A stretch of DNA of 33,799 nucleotides, from positions 1 through 33,799 of the forward strand of contig JASLXG010000191.1 in the NCBI GenBank assembly GCA_030740435.1, written 5' to 3'. Below, in pieces: positions 25,911 to 33,569 of the stretch (the first letter of the stretch is position 1; each line of letters begins with the position of its first letter). The notes beneath the pieces were generated by a model that saw only the letters and a list, made by a program, of their open reading frames with translations, ran no database searches and was not told where the DNA came from. Source of the DNA: Alphaproteobacteria bacterium (lineage in GTDB: Bacteria; Pseudomonadota; Alphaproteobacteria; UBA2966). The translations under genes and the position numbers were made by a program.

Positions 25911-27023
25911 TCAGCCCTGGCCAAATGAACGCAGCGCGGCAATGGCGCGGTCGACGTTCTCCAGCGGCTGAGCCGGGCCGCAAGGCAGGTTGAAGCCCTC
26001 GGTGTGGAAGCGTTCGGAGTGGGGGAAAGATGCGGCGCCGGCGGCGAAATGCTCGGCACTGTGGACGCAGGGCAGGAAGGGCCGGGTCTCGATGCCCTGG
26101 GCCGCCAGATGGGTAACGATGGCGGTGCGCTGGGGCGACACCACCTCGGTCCAGACCGCCACCTCGCCCGCCTCGACCGCAACGGGCACCAGATCGAGAA
26201 AACTAAGATCGGCCAAGGCCGTGGCGTAGCGGCGGTAGATGGCGTTGCAGTGCTCCGCTTTGGCCGGCAGCCGGCGGACCTACCAGAGGCCGATGGAAGC
26301 CAGGATGTCGGTGAACTTGAAGTTGCCGCCCACCCCCAGGTAATCGTGCGAGACGACGTCGCGGACACCATGGTTGCGGATAGCCACTAGCCGCCGATAA
26401 AGCGCTTCATCGCGGGTTACCAGGGCGCCGCCCTGGCCGGTCGAGGTCAGCTTGACCATGCCGAACGAGAAACAGCCGATGTCGCCGAGCGTGCCCAGAT
26501 AGCCCTGCGGTGTGCGCGAATAAAGCGCCTGGGCGGCGTCTTCGACCACGGCCAGGCCACGCTGGCGGGCGATTTCGAAGACCCGGGCATCGACCGCCCG
26601 GCCGTTGAGGTGAACCGGAATTATGGCCTTGGTGCGGTCCGTGATGTGGGCGGCGAGGCGCTCGACGTCCAGGTTCGGCGATTCGGCGCCGCAATCCACC
26701 AGCACCACCCGGGCGCCCAGCAACGAAGCGGCATGGGCCGTGGCGATGAAGGTGCGGGTGGGCACGATGACCTCGTCGCCCGGGCCGATGTCGAGCGCCA
26801 GCAGCGCCATCATCAGGGCCACGCTGCCGCTGGTCGTGGCCACGGCATAGGGCACCTCGAGGCGGCGGCAGAGCTCGGCTTCGAGCTCGGCCGTCACGGC
26901 CCCCATGGAGATTCGTTCCCGGGCCAAACTGTCGAGGATAGTGGCGCGCTCGTCCTCGCCGATAGCAGTACGCCACCAGGAAACCGGCTCAGCCGGCTCT
27001 AAGTTAAGGGCGGCTTGCGGCAT
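25911..27023 (-). pseudogene. DegT/DnrJ/EryC1-type PLP aminotransferase with internal amber codon
   Basis: A sugar aminotransferase-type gene, 370 codons in one frame, interrupted by TAG at 26280-26282 (codon 248). Before it: VPYAVATTSGSVALMMALLA (58-77), EDAAQALYS (161-169), and the PLP-binding Lys191 in FSFGMVKLTSTGQGGALVT. After it: VRRLPAKAEHCNAIYRRYAT and the C-terminal domain ending at 25911. In this family the position is commonly Gln (GLxQLxRL), and TAG is one C-to-T change from CAG. As written a 247-residue truncated protein would be made, without the small domain, or full length by readthrough. It follows the Gfo/Idh/MocA gene by four bases; such pairs often make aminosugars for surface glycans. 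Confidence 0.85.
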
Positions 27024-27027
27024 GGCC

Positions 27028-28107
27028 TTATTCGTTTCCCACGTGGGCCTGCCAGATGGCCTCTATGAGAGCCATGTCCTCGAGCGCGTCCTGGCGGCTG
27101 GCGATGGGCTGGCGGCCGTGGTGCACGTCGGCCACGAAGGCTTCGGCCTGGCGCCGGAAGGACCAGCTCCAGTTGGCCAGCGGCGCCACGATTTCCTCGC
27201 CGCGGCCGGTGTTGCGGTAAAGCTCGACCTTGGTCGGCACGTTGCGCAGCAGGGCCGGCGGCAGGCTGAGCTTGAGGCGGTCGCGGCTGAACACCACTTC
27301 GACCCCCTCGATCCAATCGTTGTGGTCCATTTCGCCGTATTCCAGCACCGCCGGGAAGCTGGCGAAATCGAGCAGCACGGTGCCGCCGTGGCGTCGCCTG
27401 AGATCGGCGTGGCGCACCTCGGGCGTGTCATTGCAGAGGTGGCGCAGCAGGTTGATGGCGTGGACGTAGACGTTGACGAAATTGTCGTAATCGTCGTGCC
27501 AGGTGCGGGGCAGCCATTCCGGTGCCAGCGACCAGGACGGCAGCTCGTCGGGCCTTGGCTCACCGGAATCGACGAAGCCCGGCATGTTGCAGTAATCCTG
27601 GCCGCCGTAGCAGAAAAGCCGCACCAGCAGCACCTCGCCCAGTTCCTTGCTTTCCCTGAGTTCAGCCAGCATCCGGCGCGCCATCTCGACGCCCTCGTCG
27701 TGGCGCCGCATGGAGCCGACGGCATAGACCGTGCCCGGCTGCTGCGCCCCGACCAGGGTGCTGGCCTGATCCAGCGTCGCGGCCATGGGCTTTTCCGTCA
27801 GCAAATGGCGTCCCGCCCGCAGGCATTCGAGCGCGATGGGGCCGGTGTGGTGGCGCCGGGTGACCACGACCACGGCCTCGATGTCGGGGTCTTCGAGCAT
27901 TTCGCTGTGCCGGGCGTAGGCCCTGGGGATGTCGTAGCGCTTTGAGACCAGTTCGCGGAGCTTTGGCCGCACCTCGGCCAGGCCCAGCACGCGGCATTCG
28001 GGGATGTCGGCGTAATTGGCCAGATGGGCGAGCTGGCCCACGAAACCGGCCCCGATCATGCCGATGTTGAGGGGTTCGATGTGCTCTGCGGATTCCATTG
28101 ATTTCAT
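27028..28107 (-). CDS. Gfo/Idh/MocA family NAD(P)-dependent oxidoreductase
   Basis: A 359-residue sugar or cyclitol dehydrogenase-type protein. The N-terminal Rossmann motif is IGMIGAGFVGQ (15-25) and the conserved EKPMA segment appears near residue 105. The C-terminal alpha/beta domain contains the DDYDNFVNVYVHAINLLRHL segment. The family oxidises or reduces sugar hydroxyls with NAD(P). It heads the aminotransferase and SPINDLY cluster, with only four bases before the aminotransferase, suggesting that the two make a modified (amino)sugar. A good promoter lies about 65 bases upstream. Intact. Confidence 0.9.
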   Translation of the reverse strand: MKSMESAEHIEPLNIGMIGAGFVGQLAHLANYADIPECRVLGLAEVRPKLRELVSKRYDIPRAYARHSEMLEDPDIEAVVVVTRRHHTGPIALECLRAGRHLLTEKPMAATLDQASTLVGAQQPGTVYAVGSMRRHDEGVEMARRMLAELRESKELGEVLLVRLFCYGGQDYCNMPGFVDSGEPRPDELPSWSLAPEWLPRTWHDDYDNFVNVYVHAINLLRHLCNDTPEVRHADLRRRHGGTVLLDFASFPAVLEYGEMDHNDWIEGVEVVFSRDRLKLSLPPALLRNVPTKVELYRNTGRGEEIVAPLANWSWSFRRQAEAFVADVHHGRQPIASRQDALEDMALIEAIWQAHVGNE

Positions 28108-28170
28108 CGCAAAATACCTGCAAAACCTGGGCTAATCAGGGGTCGAGATCCGCTTCAAATATTAGTTCAG

Positions 28171-28198
28171 ATTATCCTTTTATCCCATTGTTTTTCAA
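28171..28198 (-). promoter_or_regulatory. Sigma-70 type promoter for the Gfo/Idh/MocA operon
   Basis: On the minus strand TTGAAA (28193-28198) and GATAAT (28171-28176) are 16 bases apart in a strikingly AT-rich stretch between two GC-rich genes. The -10 box lies 64 bases before the oxidoreductase start. Confidence 0.55.
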
Positions 28199-28207
28199 CA
28201 AAATTCC

Positions 28208-28498
28208 CTAATCCCCTCCGTCCACCAAAAAGACGCTGCCGGTGGACGCCGCCTGGCGCAAGGGCAAAATTGCCTGGTAGGCCTCGGAATTGTACCAGCC
28301 CTGGGCAACCTCGAAACTGGGGAACTCGATGACCACAACGCGCGGCCCCGGTTCGCTGCCCTCCAGGCTCTCCCAGCGCCCGCCGCGAACGATGAAGCGG
28401 CCGCCGTGATCGGCCACCGTACCCGGCGTCTGGGCGGTGTATTTGGCGTAGGTCTCCTCGTCGTGGAGGTCGATCTGGGCGATGACGTAGGCGGTCAT
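28208..28498 (-). CDS. DUF1330 family protein
   Basis: A 96-residue ferredoxin-like alpha+beta-fold protein of the DUF1330 family. Visible family features are the N-terminal YVIAQIDLHDEETYAKYTAQTP, GGRFIVRGGRWESLEG, and the FPSFEVAQGWYNSEAYQAI block. The ATG at 28498 is chosen because it starts the conserved part and has GGGAG a few bases upstream. The biochemical role of DUF1330 is not established. It is divergent from the GFA-like gene with 74 bases between the starts. Confidence 0.9.
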   Translation of the reverse strand: MTAYVIAQIDLHDEETYAKYTAQTPGTVADHGGRFIVRGGRWESLEGSEPGPRVVVIEFPSFEVAQGWYNSEAYQAILPLRQAASTGSVFLVDGGD

Positions 28499-28572
28499 GG
28501 CGGGCTCCCGTTGCGGTTTGGGCATATGCCGAAGCGGCAATACTAACTACCATGTGGCCAGGAGGGCGAGAC

Positions 28573-28935
28573 ATGAAAACCTATCGCGGAAGTTGCCATT
28601 GCGGCCGGGTGGTGTTCGAGATCGAGAGCGGGCTGGAGAAATTCGTCACCTGCAACTGCTCCATCTGCCGCCGCAAGGGCGCGCTCATGCTGCGCGTGCC
28701 GGCCGAACATTTTCGTCTGGTGCAAGGCGAGGAGGCGCTGGCGACATACGAATTCAACACCGGCGCGGCGCGGCACCATTTCTGCCGCCACTGCGGGATT
28801 TACCCTTTCCACCGGCCACGCGTGGCACCGGAGGCCTATGCCGTCAATGCCAATTGCCTCGATCTCGAGCCGGACGAGATTGCCCGTGTGCCGGTGACGG
28901 AGTTCGACGGGCAGGCGCTCAGCACTGTCGATTGA
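28573..28935 (+). CDS. GFA / CENP-V-like zinc-binding protein
   Basis: A 120-residue protein of the GFA (glutathione-dependent formaldehyde-activating enzyme)/CENP-V family. Zinc ligands are visible in GSCHCGRVVFEI (6-17), FVTCNCSICRRKGA (25-38) and HHFCRHCGIYPFHR (68-81). The ATG at 28573 is favoured over the upstream start at 28552 because GGAGG (28561-28565) is seven bases before it. The family binds zinc and is proposed to handle thiol adducts; the substrate here is unknown. It converges with the TauE/SafE gene, six bases away. Confidence 0.92.
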   Translation: MKTYRGSCHCGRVVFEIESGLEKFVTCNCSICRRKGALMLRVPAEHFRLVQGEEALATYEFNTGAARHHFCRHCGIYPFHRPRVAPEAYAVNANCLDLEPDEIARVPVTEFDGQALSTVD

Positions 28936-28941
28936 CCCATC

Positions 28942-29685
28942 TCAAAAGAACACCCGGGCCACGATATAGATCCCCAGCCCCAGCAGGGCGCTGAAGAAAA
29001 CCCGCCGGAAGACGGCTTCGGGCAGGTGCTGGCGCAGGCGCCGGCCCAGCGCCATGCCGGCGAAGGCCGGACCCAGCGCCACGGTCGATAGCAGCCCGAT
29101 CTGCCAGGTCAGGATCTGGTGGCGCGCGAGGGCTACGGTGAGGACCAATACCGTCGTCACGAACGCCACTCCCAGCGCCTGCACCAAGATGTCGCGGGGC
29201 AGGCGCAGCGCCTGTAGATAAAGCGCGCCCGGCACCATGAAAGAACCGGTGAGCCCGGCCACGAAGCCGGCCAGCAAACCGATCGGTGGTGACATCCAGC
29301 GCTCATGTCGTCCCGGCTCGGGGATCTGCCGTGTCACCAGGCTGAGGCCGGCGTAGCAGCACAGCACGATCCCCAGCAGGCCCGACATCAGCGTCGCGTC
29401 GGCTTCGGCCAGAACGTCGACGCCGAACCAGGCGCCGATGGAGGCGGCCACGAGAAAGACCCACATGCGGCGCAGCACGGCCCTGAGCGCGCCGCCCGAC
29501 AGGCTTTGCCAGATGTTGGTGGCCAGCGCCGGGATCAGCATCAGCGCCATGCCCTGCTTGAGCCCCAGCGTCGCCGCCACCAGGGCCAGGGCCACCGTCG
29601 GCAGGCCCAAGCCGACGACGCCCTTGACGAAGCCGGCGAGCAGAAATATGGCGCCGATCATGAGCAGGTTTTCTACGCTCCACAT
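28942..29685 (-). CDS. TauE/SafE family sulfite exporter-like permease
   Basis: A 247-residue integral membrane protein with about seven to eight hydrophobic segments. Family repeats appear twice: LLAGFVKGVVGLGLPTVALA (15-34) and LLAGFVAGLTGSFMVPGALY (about 137-156). The start at 29685 puts the first span at the N-terminus; the longer open frame upstream is only a shadow of the aldo/keto reductase gene. Members export sulfite, sulfoacetate or other organic anions. It starts 11 bases after the aldo/keto reductase stop, so the two are probably co-transcribed. Confidence 0.9.
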   Translation of the reverse strand: MWSVENLLMIGAIFLLAGFVKGVVGLGLPTVALALVAATLGLKQGMALMLIPALATNIWQSLSGGALRAVLRRMWVFLVAASIGAWFGVDVLAEADATLMSGLLGIVLCCYAGLSLVTRQIPEPGRHERWMSPPIGLLAGFVAGLTGSFMVPGALYLQALRLPRDILVQALGVAFVTTVLVLTVALARHQILTWQIGLLSTVALGPAFAGMALGRRLRQHLPEAVFRRVFFSALLGLGIYIVARVFF

Positions 29686-29696
29686 GGCAGGCTGCC

Positions 29697-30614
29697 CTAA
29701 AGCGCCTCGACCGTCGCGATCATGCGGCGCCTCAGGGCGGTATCGGGCAAGCGTCCCCGTAGCGCCCCCATGTTCTGGCGCATGTGGTCGACCCGGCTGG
29801 TGGCCGGAATGGCGCAAGTCAGGGCCGGGTGCGAGACGACCAACTTGAGAAAGACCTGGGCCCAGTTGGCGCAATCGATTTCGGCCGCCCAGGCGGGCAG
29901 GGGGTGGTGCGCCAAGCGCTGGAAAAGCCCGCCGCGCTGGAAGGGCCGGTTGGCGATCACCGCCAGGCCGCGCTCGGCCGCCAGCGGCAGGAGCCGGCGT
30001 TCGGCCTGGCGGTCGAGCATGTTGTAGGTGAGCTGGACGAAGTCGAAGGGCTGGCTGGCGAGCACCTTTTCCAGCTCGGCATGGCGCCGGCCGTGCGAGG
30101 TGGTGATGCCGACGTAGCGGATGCGCCCGGCCACCTTGTGCTCCAACAAGGTCTCCAGGTGGCTTTGCCAGTCCACCATGTTGTGGATCTGCATGAGCGC
30201 GAAGTCGCGGCCCCAGAGCTGGCGCGAGTGGCGCATCTGGCCGATGCCCAGCCACTTCATGGGAGTCCAGACCTTGGTGGCGGCGAAGAGCGCGCGGCTC
30301 TCCTCTTCCTTCAGCCGAGCCAGGCAGTGGCCGATCACGGCTTCCGAGGATCCGTACATGGGCGACGAATCGACCACGGCCCCGCCGGCGGCGAAAAAGG
30401 CGCGCAGCACCTCGAGGCGCCGGTGGCGCAAGTCCTGGTGCTCGCCCACGTCGAAGGTCAGCCACGGCCCCATGCCGATGACCGGCAGGCGCTGGCCGGT
30501 TTTCGGAATCGGCTTGGTCAGCAGCCCCGACCGAGCCACCGCCGACGGCCCGAGAGTCAGCGCCGCCAAGCCGCCCAGCAGCGCGCGCCGGCTGATTGTC
30601 GGGTTTGTCACCAT
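29697..30614 (-). CDS. Aldo/keto reductase with Tat-like signal
   Basis: A 305-residue NAD(P)H-dependent reductase. The catalytic tetrad is visible as Asp82 and Tyr87 (VVDSSPMYGSSE), Lys114 (AATKVW) and His144 (LMQIHNM). The start at 30614 places an N-terminal SRRALLGGLAALTLGPSAVA segment, a twin-arginine-type signal, so the enzyme is probably exported folded with its cofactor. The remaining open frame upstream is not conserved. It is divergent from the DapA-like gene with 36 bases between the starts and leads into the TauE/SafE permease gene. Confidence 0.88.
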   Translation of the reverse strand: MVTNPTISRRALLGGLAALTLGPSAVARSGLLTKPIPKTGQRLPVIGMGPWLTFDVGEHQDLRHRRLEVLRAFFAAGGAVVDSSPMYGSSEAVIGHCLARLKEEESRALFAATKVWTPMKWLGIGQMRHSRQLWGRDFALMQIHNMVDWQSHLETLLEHKVAGRIRYVGITTSHGRRHAELEKVLASQPFDFVQLTYNMLDRQAERRLLPLAAERGLAVIANRPFQRGGLFQRLAHHPLPAWAAEIDCANWAQVFLKLVVSHPALTCAIPATSRVDHMRQNMGALRGRLPDTALRRRMIATVEAL

Positions 30615-30650
30615 CGGGCTATGATACACCGGTCTTCTTGGGAGGAAGCC

Positions 30651-31610
30651 ATGACCCCGTTCAAAAACTACCAGCCCGGCGGCGTCATCCCGGCGACGCT
30701 GGCCGCCTTCCACGACGACCTGAGTATCGACGAGCCGGCCAGCCGCGGCCATCTCGGCCAAGTGGCGGCGGTGGCGGGGCTTTCGGCCATCACCGTCAAC
30801 GGCCATGCCTCGGAGGTCCACGCCTGCAGCTTCGAGGAACAGCAGCGAATTCTTGCCTTTTCGCTCGACGAGGTAGGCGACCGCTTGCCGCTGATCAACG
30901 GCATCTATGCCGACGGCAGCCTGGAGGCCGCCCGGCTCGCCGGCATGGCCGAGGCCGAGGGCGCCGCGGCGCTACTGGTCTTTCCCCCCGGCAGCATGTC
31001 CATGGGCGGCTACTTGCGCCCCGAAATGGCGCTCCGGCATTTCGAAATCATCGCCGAGGCCACGGACCTGCCCATCATCCTCTTCCAGTACCCCCAGGCC
31101 TCGGGATTGGGCTATCCCCTCGAGACGCTGTTGAAATTGATCGAGACCGTTCCCAGCATCCGCGCCATCAAGGACTGGTGCAACGACCCCATGCTGCACG
31201 AGCGCCAAATCCGGACGTTGCAGGCTCTTTCGCCCCCCGTCACCGTGCTGACCACCCATTCGGGCTGGCTCATGGCGTCCCTGACCATGGGCGCGGGCGG
31301 GCTGCTGTCGGGCGCCGGCAGCGTCGTCGCCGATCTCCAGGTCGATCTCTTCCAGGCCGTCAATGCCGGCGATCTCAAGCGCGCCCAGGCCATCAACGAC
31401 CGCCTGGTGCCGCTGGTCCAGGTCTTCTACGCGCCGCCCTTCCTCGACATGCACAACCGCATGAAGGAATGCCTGGTGCTGCTGGGGCGTCTGGAGAAAG
31501 CCGTGGTGCGACCGCCGCTGATGAAGCTCGGCGAGGCCGAGATCGCGGGCCTGCGCCAGGCCTTGCTGGCGGCGGGATTGCTGTCCGAGGGGCTGGAGGC
31601 GGCGCAGTAG
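30651..31610 (+). CDS. Dihydrodipicolinate synthase (DapA) family aldolase
   Basis: A 319-residue TIM-barrel lyase of the DapA/N-acetylneuraminate lyase superfamily. The Schiff-base Lys174 lies in SIRAIKDWCND and the general Tyr147 in IILFQYPQA. The substrate-binding loop reads NGHASEVHACSFEEQ (50-64) instead of the GTTGE of true dihydrodipicolinate synthases, so the real substrate is probably another 2-oxo acid. A perfect GGAGGA (30641-30646) precedes the ATG. It converges with the LarA-like gene; only five bases separate the two stop codons. Confidence 0.9.
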   Translation: MTPFKNYQPGGVIPATLAAFHDDLSIDEPASRGHLGQVAAVAGLSAITVNGHASEVHACSFEEQQRILAFSLDEVGDRLPLINGIYADGSLEAARLAGMAEAEGAAALLVFPPGSMSMGGYLRPEMALRHFEIIAEATDLPIILFQYPQASGLGYPLETLLKLIETVPSIRAIKDWCNDPMLHERQIRTLQALSPPVTVLTTHSGWLMASLTMGAGGLLSGAGSVVADLQVDLFQAVNAGDLKRAQAINDRLVPLVQVFYAPPFLDMHNRMKECLVLLGRLEKAVVRPPLMKLGEAEIAGLRQALLAAGLLSEGLEAAQ

Positions 31611-31615
31611 TTTTT

Positions 31616-32908
31616 TTATTCAAACGGCAAAAACGTCTCGTCCGCGTCGAAGCGCACCGGAACGGCATCGCTCAGGCGTTCGAGCTCGGGGTTCCGTTCG
31701 ACCTCGGCCGCCATGGGCTCCGAGACCCAGACCTGGTCCAGCTCCAGCGTGTTCCTAACCCGCACGATGCGGGCGTCCTCGGGCTCCAGCATGGGGCAGC
31801 CGCGTAGCGCCATGGCTATCGCCATGCGGTCGTTGTCGGCCACCATGGGCAATTTGCCGGCCTGGATGACGCCGGCCGTGACGATGTTGACGTAGGTCGC
31901 CGTCCAGTCCATCTGGCGCACCACGCGTTGGGTGGTGACGTCGGCACCGCTTATGCCGGTGGCATTGCCGTGCGTGGCCTCGGTCAGGTCGCGCACCACG
32001 ATGCGCTTGATGTGCGGCCCATTGTAGAAATTCGGCACCGGCCAGCTCGGCCGCCCGGTGGCGTTGGGATCCATGCCGGCACCGGAAATATCCTTGCCGA
32101 TCTGGTCGATGACCAGCACGTCGATGCCCTCGAACAAAAAGCGCGGGATGTTGGCCTTGGCGATTTCCAGTAGCGCCGCGTCGCGCTCGAAGATCTCGTC
32201 GGGCGCCACGATTTCGGCCGTCAGCAAGCGGTCGAAGGCGTTCTCGACGATGGCCACGCCAAACAACACGTTGGTATTGGCCAGAAAGGCCCGTCCGGCC
32301 GCCGGCACCATCTCGTCGAAGCGCTCCATGCCATGGCGGTGCAGCGCCTCGGCCCCGGCGTGCTTGGCCAGGCCAATGGCCATCATCTTGATAAGCCCAC
32401 TCTCGTGCACGGCGCGAAAGTCGGTGTGCGGCTTGACCCGGTTGCAAACCACGATGTAGTCGGCCTGGGAACAGATCTTGTCGCAATAGACCGGCGTGCC
32501 GTCATCCAGCCTTGCCACTTCGACCACCTCCATGGAGGAGCGGATCGGCACGCCGAGATCGGCCTCGCCCAGGCCATAGGATTCGAGGATCTTCTGCTGG
32601 CCCTCGGCCGTGCCGCCGGCATGACTGCCCATGGTCGGGGCAATGAAGGGCACGGCGCCCGCCGCTTTTAGTTCCGCAATCACCGCCTTGACCACAGGCG
32701 GCTGGGTGCGAATGCCGCGGCTGCCGAGCCCAATGGCCACGGACTTGCCCGCGAGGTCGACGGTTACCGCCTTCTTGAAGTCCGTGGCGATGCCCTTCTC
32801 CATGTCCGCCATCTCTTCGGCCGAGAACTTCTGGCGCACCTTGAAGAACGGCGGCAACTCGACATCGAGCCCGCCCGGCAGCGGGATGGGAATGGAGCTG
32901 GGGATCAT
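31616..32908 (-). CDS. LarA-like (DUF2088) lactate racemase-domain protein
   Basis: A 430-residue protein related to the N-terminal domain of nickel-dependent lactate racemase (DUF2088). Recognisable segments are AIGLGSRGIRTQPPVVKAVI (58-77), PFIAPTMGSHAGGTAEGQQK, then IRSSMEVVEVARLDDGTPVY, and NRVKPHTDFRAVHESGLIKM. The Lys-containing stretch that anchors the nickel-pincer cofactor in LarA cannot be assigned confidently. Related proteins of about 430 residues occur next to sugar-acid and hydroxy-acid catabolic genes; together with the DapA-like and aldo/keto genes a hydroxy-acid pathway is plausible. Racemase or epimerase activity is inference. Confidence 0.82.
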   Translation of the reverse strand: MIPSSIPIPLPGGLDVELPPFFKVRQKFSAEEMADMEKGIATDFKKAVTVDLAGKSVAIGLGSRGIRTQPPVVKAVIAELKAAGAVPFIAPTMGSHAGGTAEGQQKILESYGLGEADLGVPIRSSMEVVEVARLDDGTPVYCDKICSQADYIVVCNRVKPHTDFRAVHESGLIKMMAIGLAKHAGAEALHRHGMERFDEMVPAAGRAFLANTNVLFGVAIVENAFDRLLTAEIVAPDEIFERDAALLEIAKANIPRFLFEGIDVLVIDQIGKDISGAGMDPNATGRPSWPVPNFYNGPHIKRIVVRDLTEATHGNATGISGADVTTQRVVRQMDWTATYVNIVTAGVIQAGKLPMVADNDRMAIAMALRGCPMLEPEDARIVRVRNTLELDQVWVSEPMAAEVERNPELERLSDAVPVRFDADETFLPFE

Positions 32909-33038
32909 GGCGGGGGGACCTCCGGGGGTGAGGATGGCAGGCGGCGAGGGTACAGACTATAGCGTTATGGGCGGCAAGGGGAGAAAGGGATTGCTACGGC
33001 GAGATGGGGATGCATCAGATTGTCAACAAAAACTAGCA

Positions 33039-33067
33039 GTGACGAGCTACTTGCCTTTTGATAGAAT
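33039..33067 (+). promoter_or_regulatory. Possible promoter of the AbiJ-domain gene
   Basis: GTGACG (33039-33044) and TAGAAT (33062-33067) are 17 bases apart, at the point where the sequence turns AT-rich. The -35 box is weak, so the call is tentative. Confidence 0.35.
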
Positions 33068-33076
33068 ATTGGAGAA

Positions 33077-33145
33077 ATGAAAACCGCTATAGTGGGTGGA
33101 AACTGCGCGGCGGTTTGGTTTAAGGAGCTGCACTGCAATGAGTGA
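33077..33145 (+). CDS. Possible 22-residue leader peptide
   Basis: A tiny ORF, MKTAIVGGNCAAVWFKELHC followed by Asn and Glu, with GGAG two bases before its ATG. Its TGA at 33143-33145 overlaps the start region of the next ORF (ATG 33138), so translation could be coupled. No family is recognised; it may be chance. Confidence 0.3.
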   Translation: MKTAIVGGNCAAVWFKELHCNE

Positions 33146-33569
33146 TCGAGACGATTTTGATCCTAAAGAATTAACCTTCTCTGAGCGAGAGGGCATCGAT
33201 CCTCTACCGGAGCGATTGAAGCTCGGTGAATTACCGAAAAAATCAAGGGCTTTGCTTTGGAATGTCATTTATCAAATTTTTGAACGCAACAGATATCACC
33301 CAAAATTTGGGGGAGAATCATTGATTGGACAGTCTGCATTTTTGGAATTAGTAAAGAGATTTCATGTAAGGTACTTTGGCAATCCGGTGGATGAATTTCG
33401 AAATTACTTTGATCAAATTATTCCAGAGCATAAGGCGGTTATCTTAGGGCATGATTATCATGAAGTATTGAATTATATTGAATATTTTATCCAAAATACA
33501 GTTGACCATGCTGAGCGTCGGCAGCTTGCAGAGCAAATTTCCTTCGAACTAGGGCCTGTTGACAATTAG
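33138..33569 (+). CDS. AbiJ N-terminal-domain-like protein, probably truncated by an IS
   Basis: A 143-residue protein in an AT-rich segment unlike the rest of the window. The segment TFSEREGIDPLPERLKLGEL followed by RALLWNVIYQIFERN resembles the N-terminal domain of AbiJ-type abortive-infection proteins (AbiJ-NTD4: FSERxG...LW), which usually precede a HEPN-like effector domain in proteins of about 250-350 residues. The start at 33138 has AAGGAG (33122-33127) ten bases upstream. The last residues (GPVDN and the stop) come from bases that look like the terminal repeat of the adjacent IS5-family element, so the native C-terminus was probably lost on insertion. Low GC suggests horizontal acquisition. 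The anti-phage role is inferred from family resemblance only. Confidence 0.65.
   Translation: MSDRDDFDPKELTFSEREGIDPLPERLKLGELPKKSRALLWNVIYQIFERNRYHPKFGGESLIGQSAFLELVKRFHVRYFGNPVDEFRNYFDQIIPEHKAVILGHDYHEVLNYIEYFIQNTVDHAERRQLAEQISFELGPVDN
33549..33565. other. Putative end of the IS5-family element at a CTAG site
   Basis: CTAG (33549-33552) is followed by GGCCTGTTGACAATT, just outside the transposase stop (33566-33568). This resembles terminal repeats of IS5-family (IS427-like) elements. The other end lies outside the window, so the exact boundary and target duplication cannot be read. Confidence 0.45.

Noticed and set aside
22758-26282. TAG reassigned to glutamine as a genetic-code change
   Set aside because: TAG ends several intact genes here (cold-shock gene at 7675-7677, crotonase, DapA-like gene), so global reassignment is excluded; only suppression or mutation remains.
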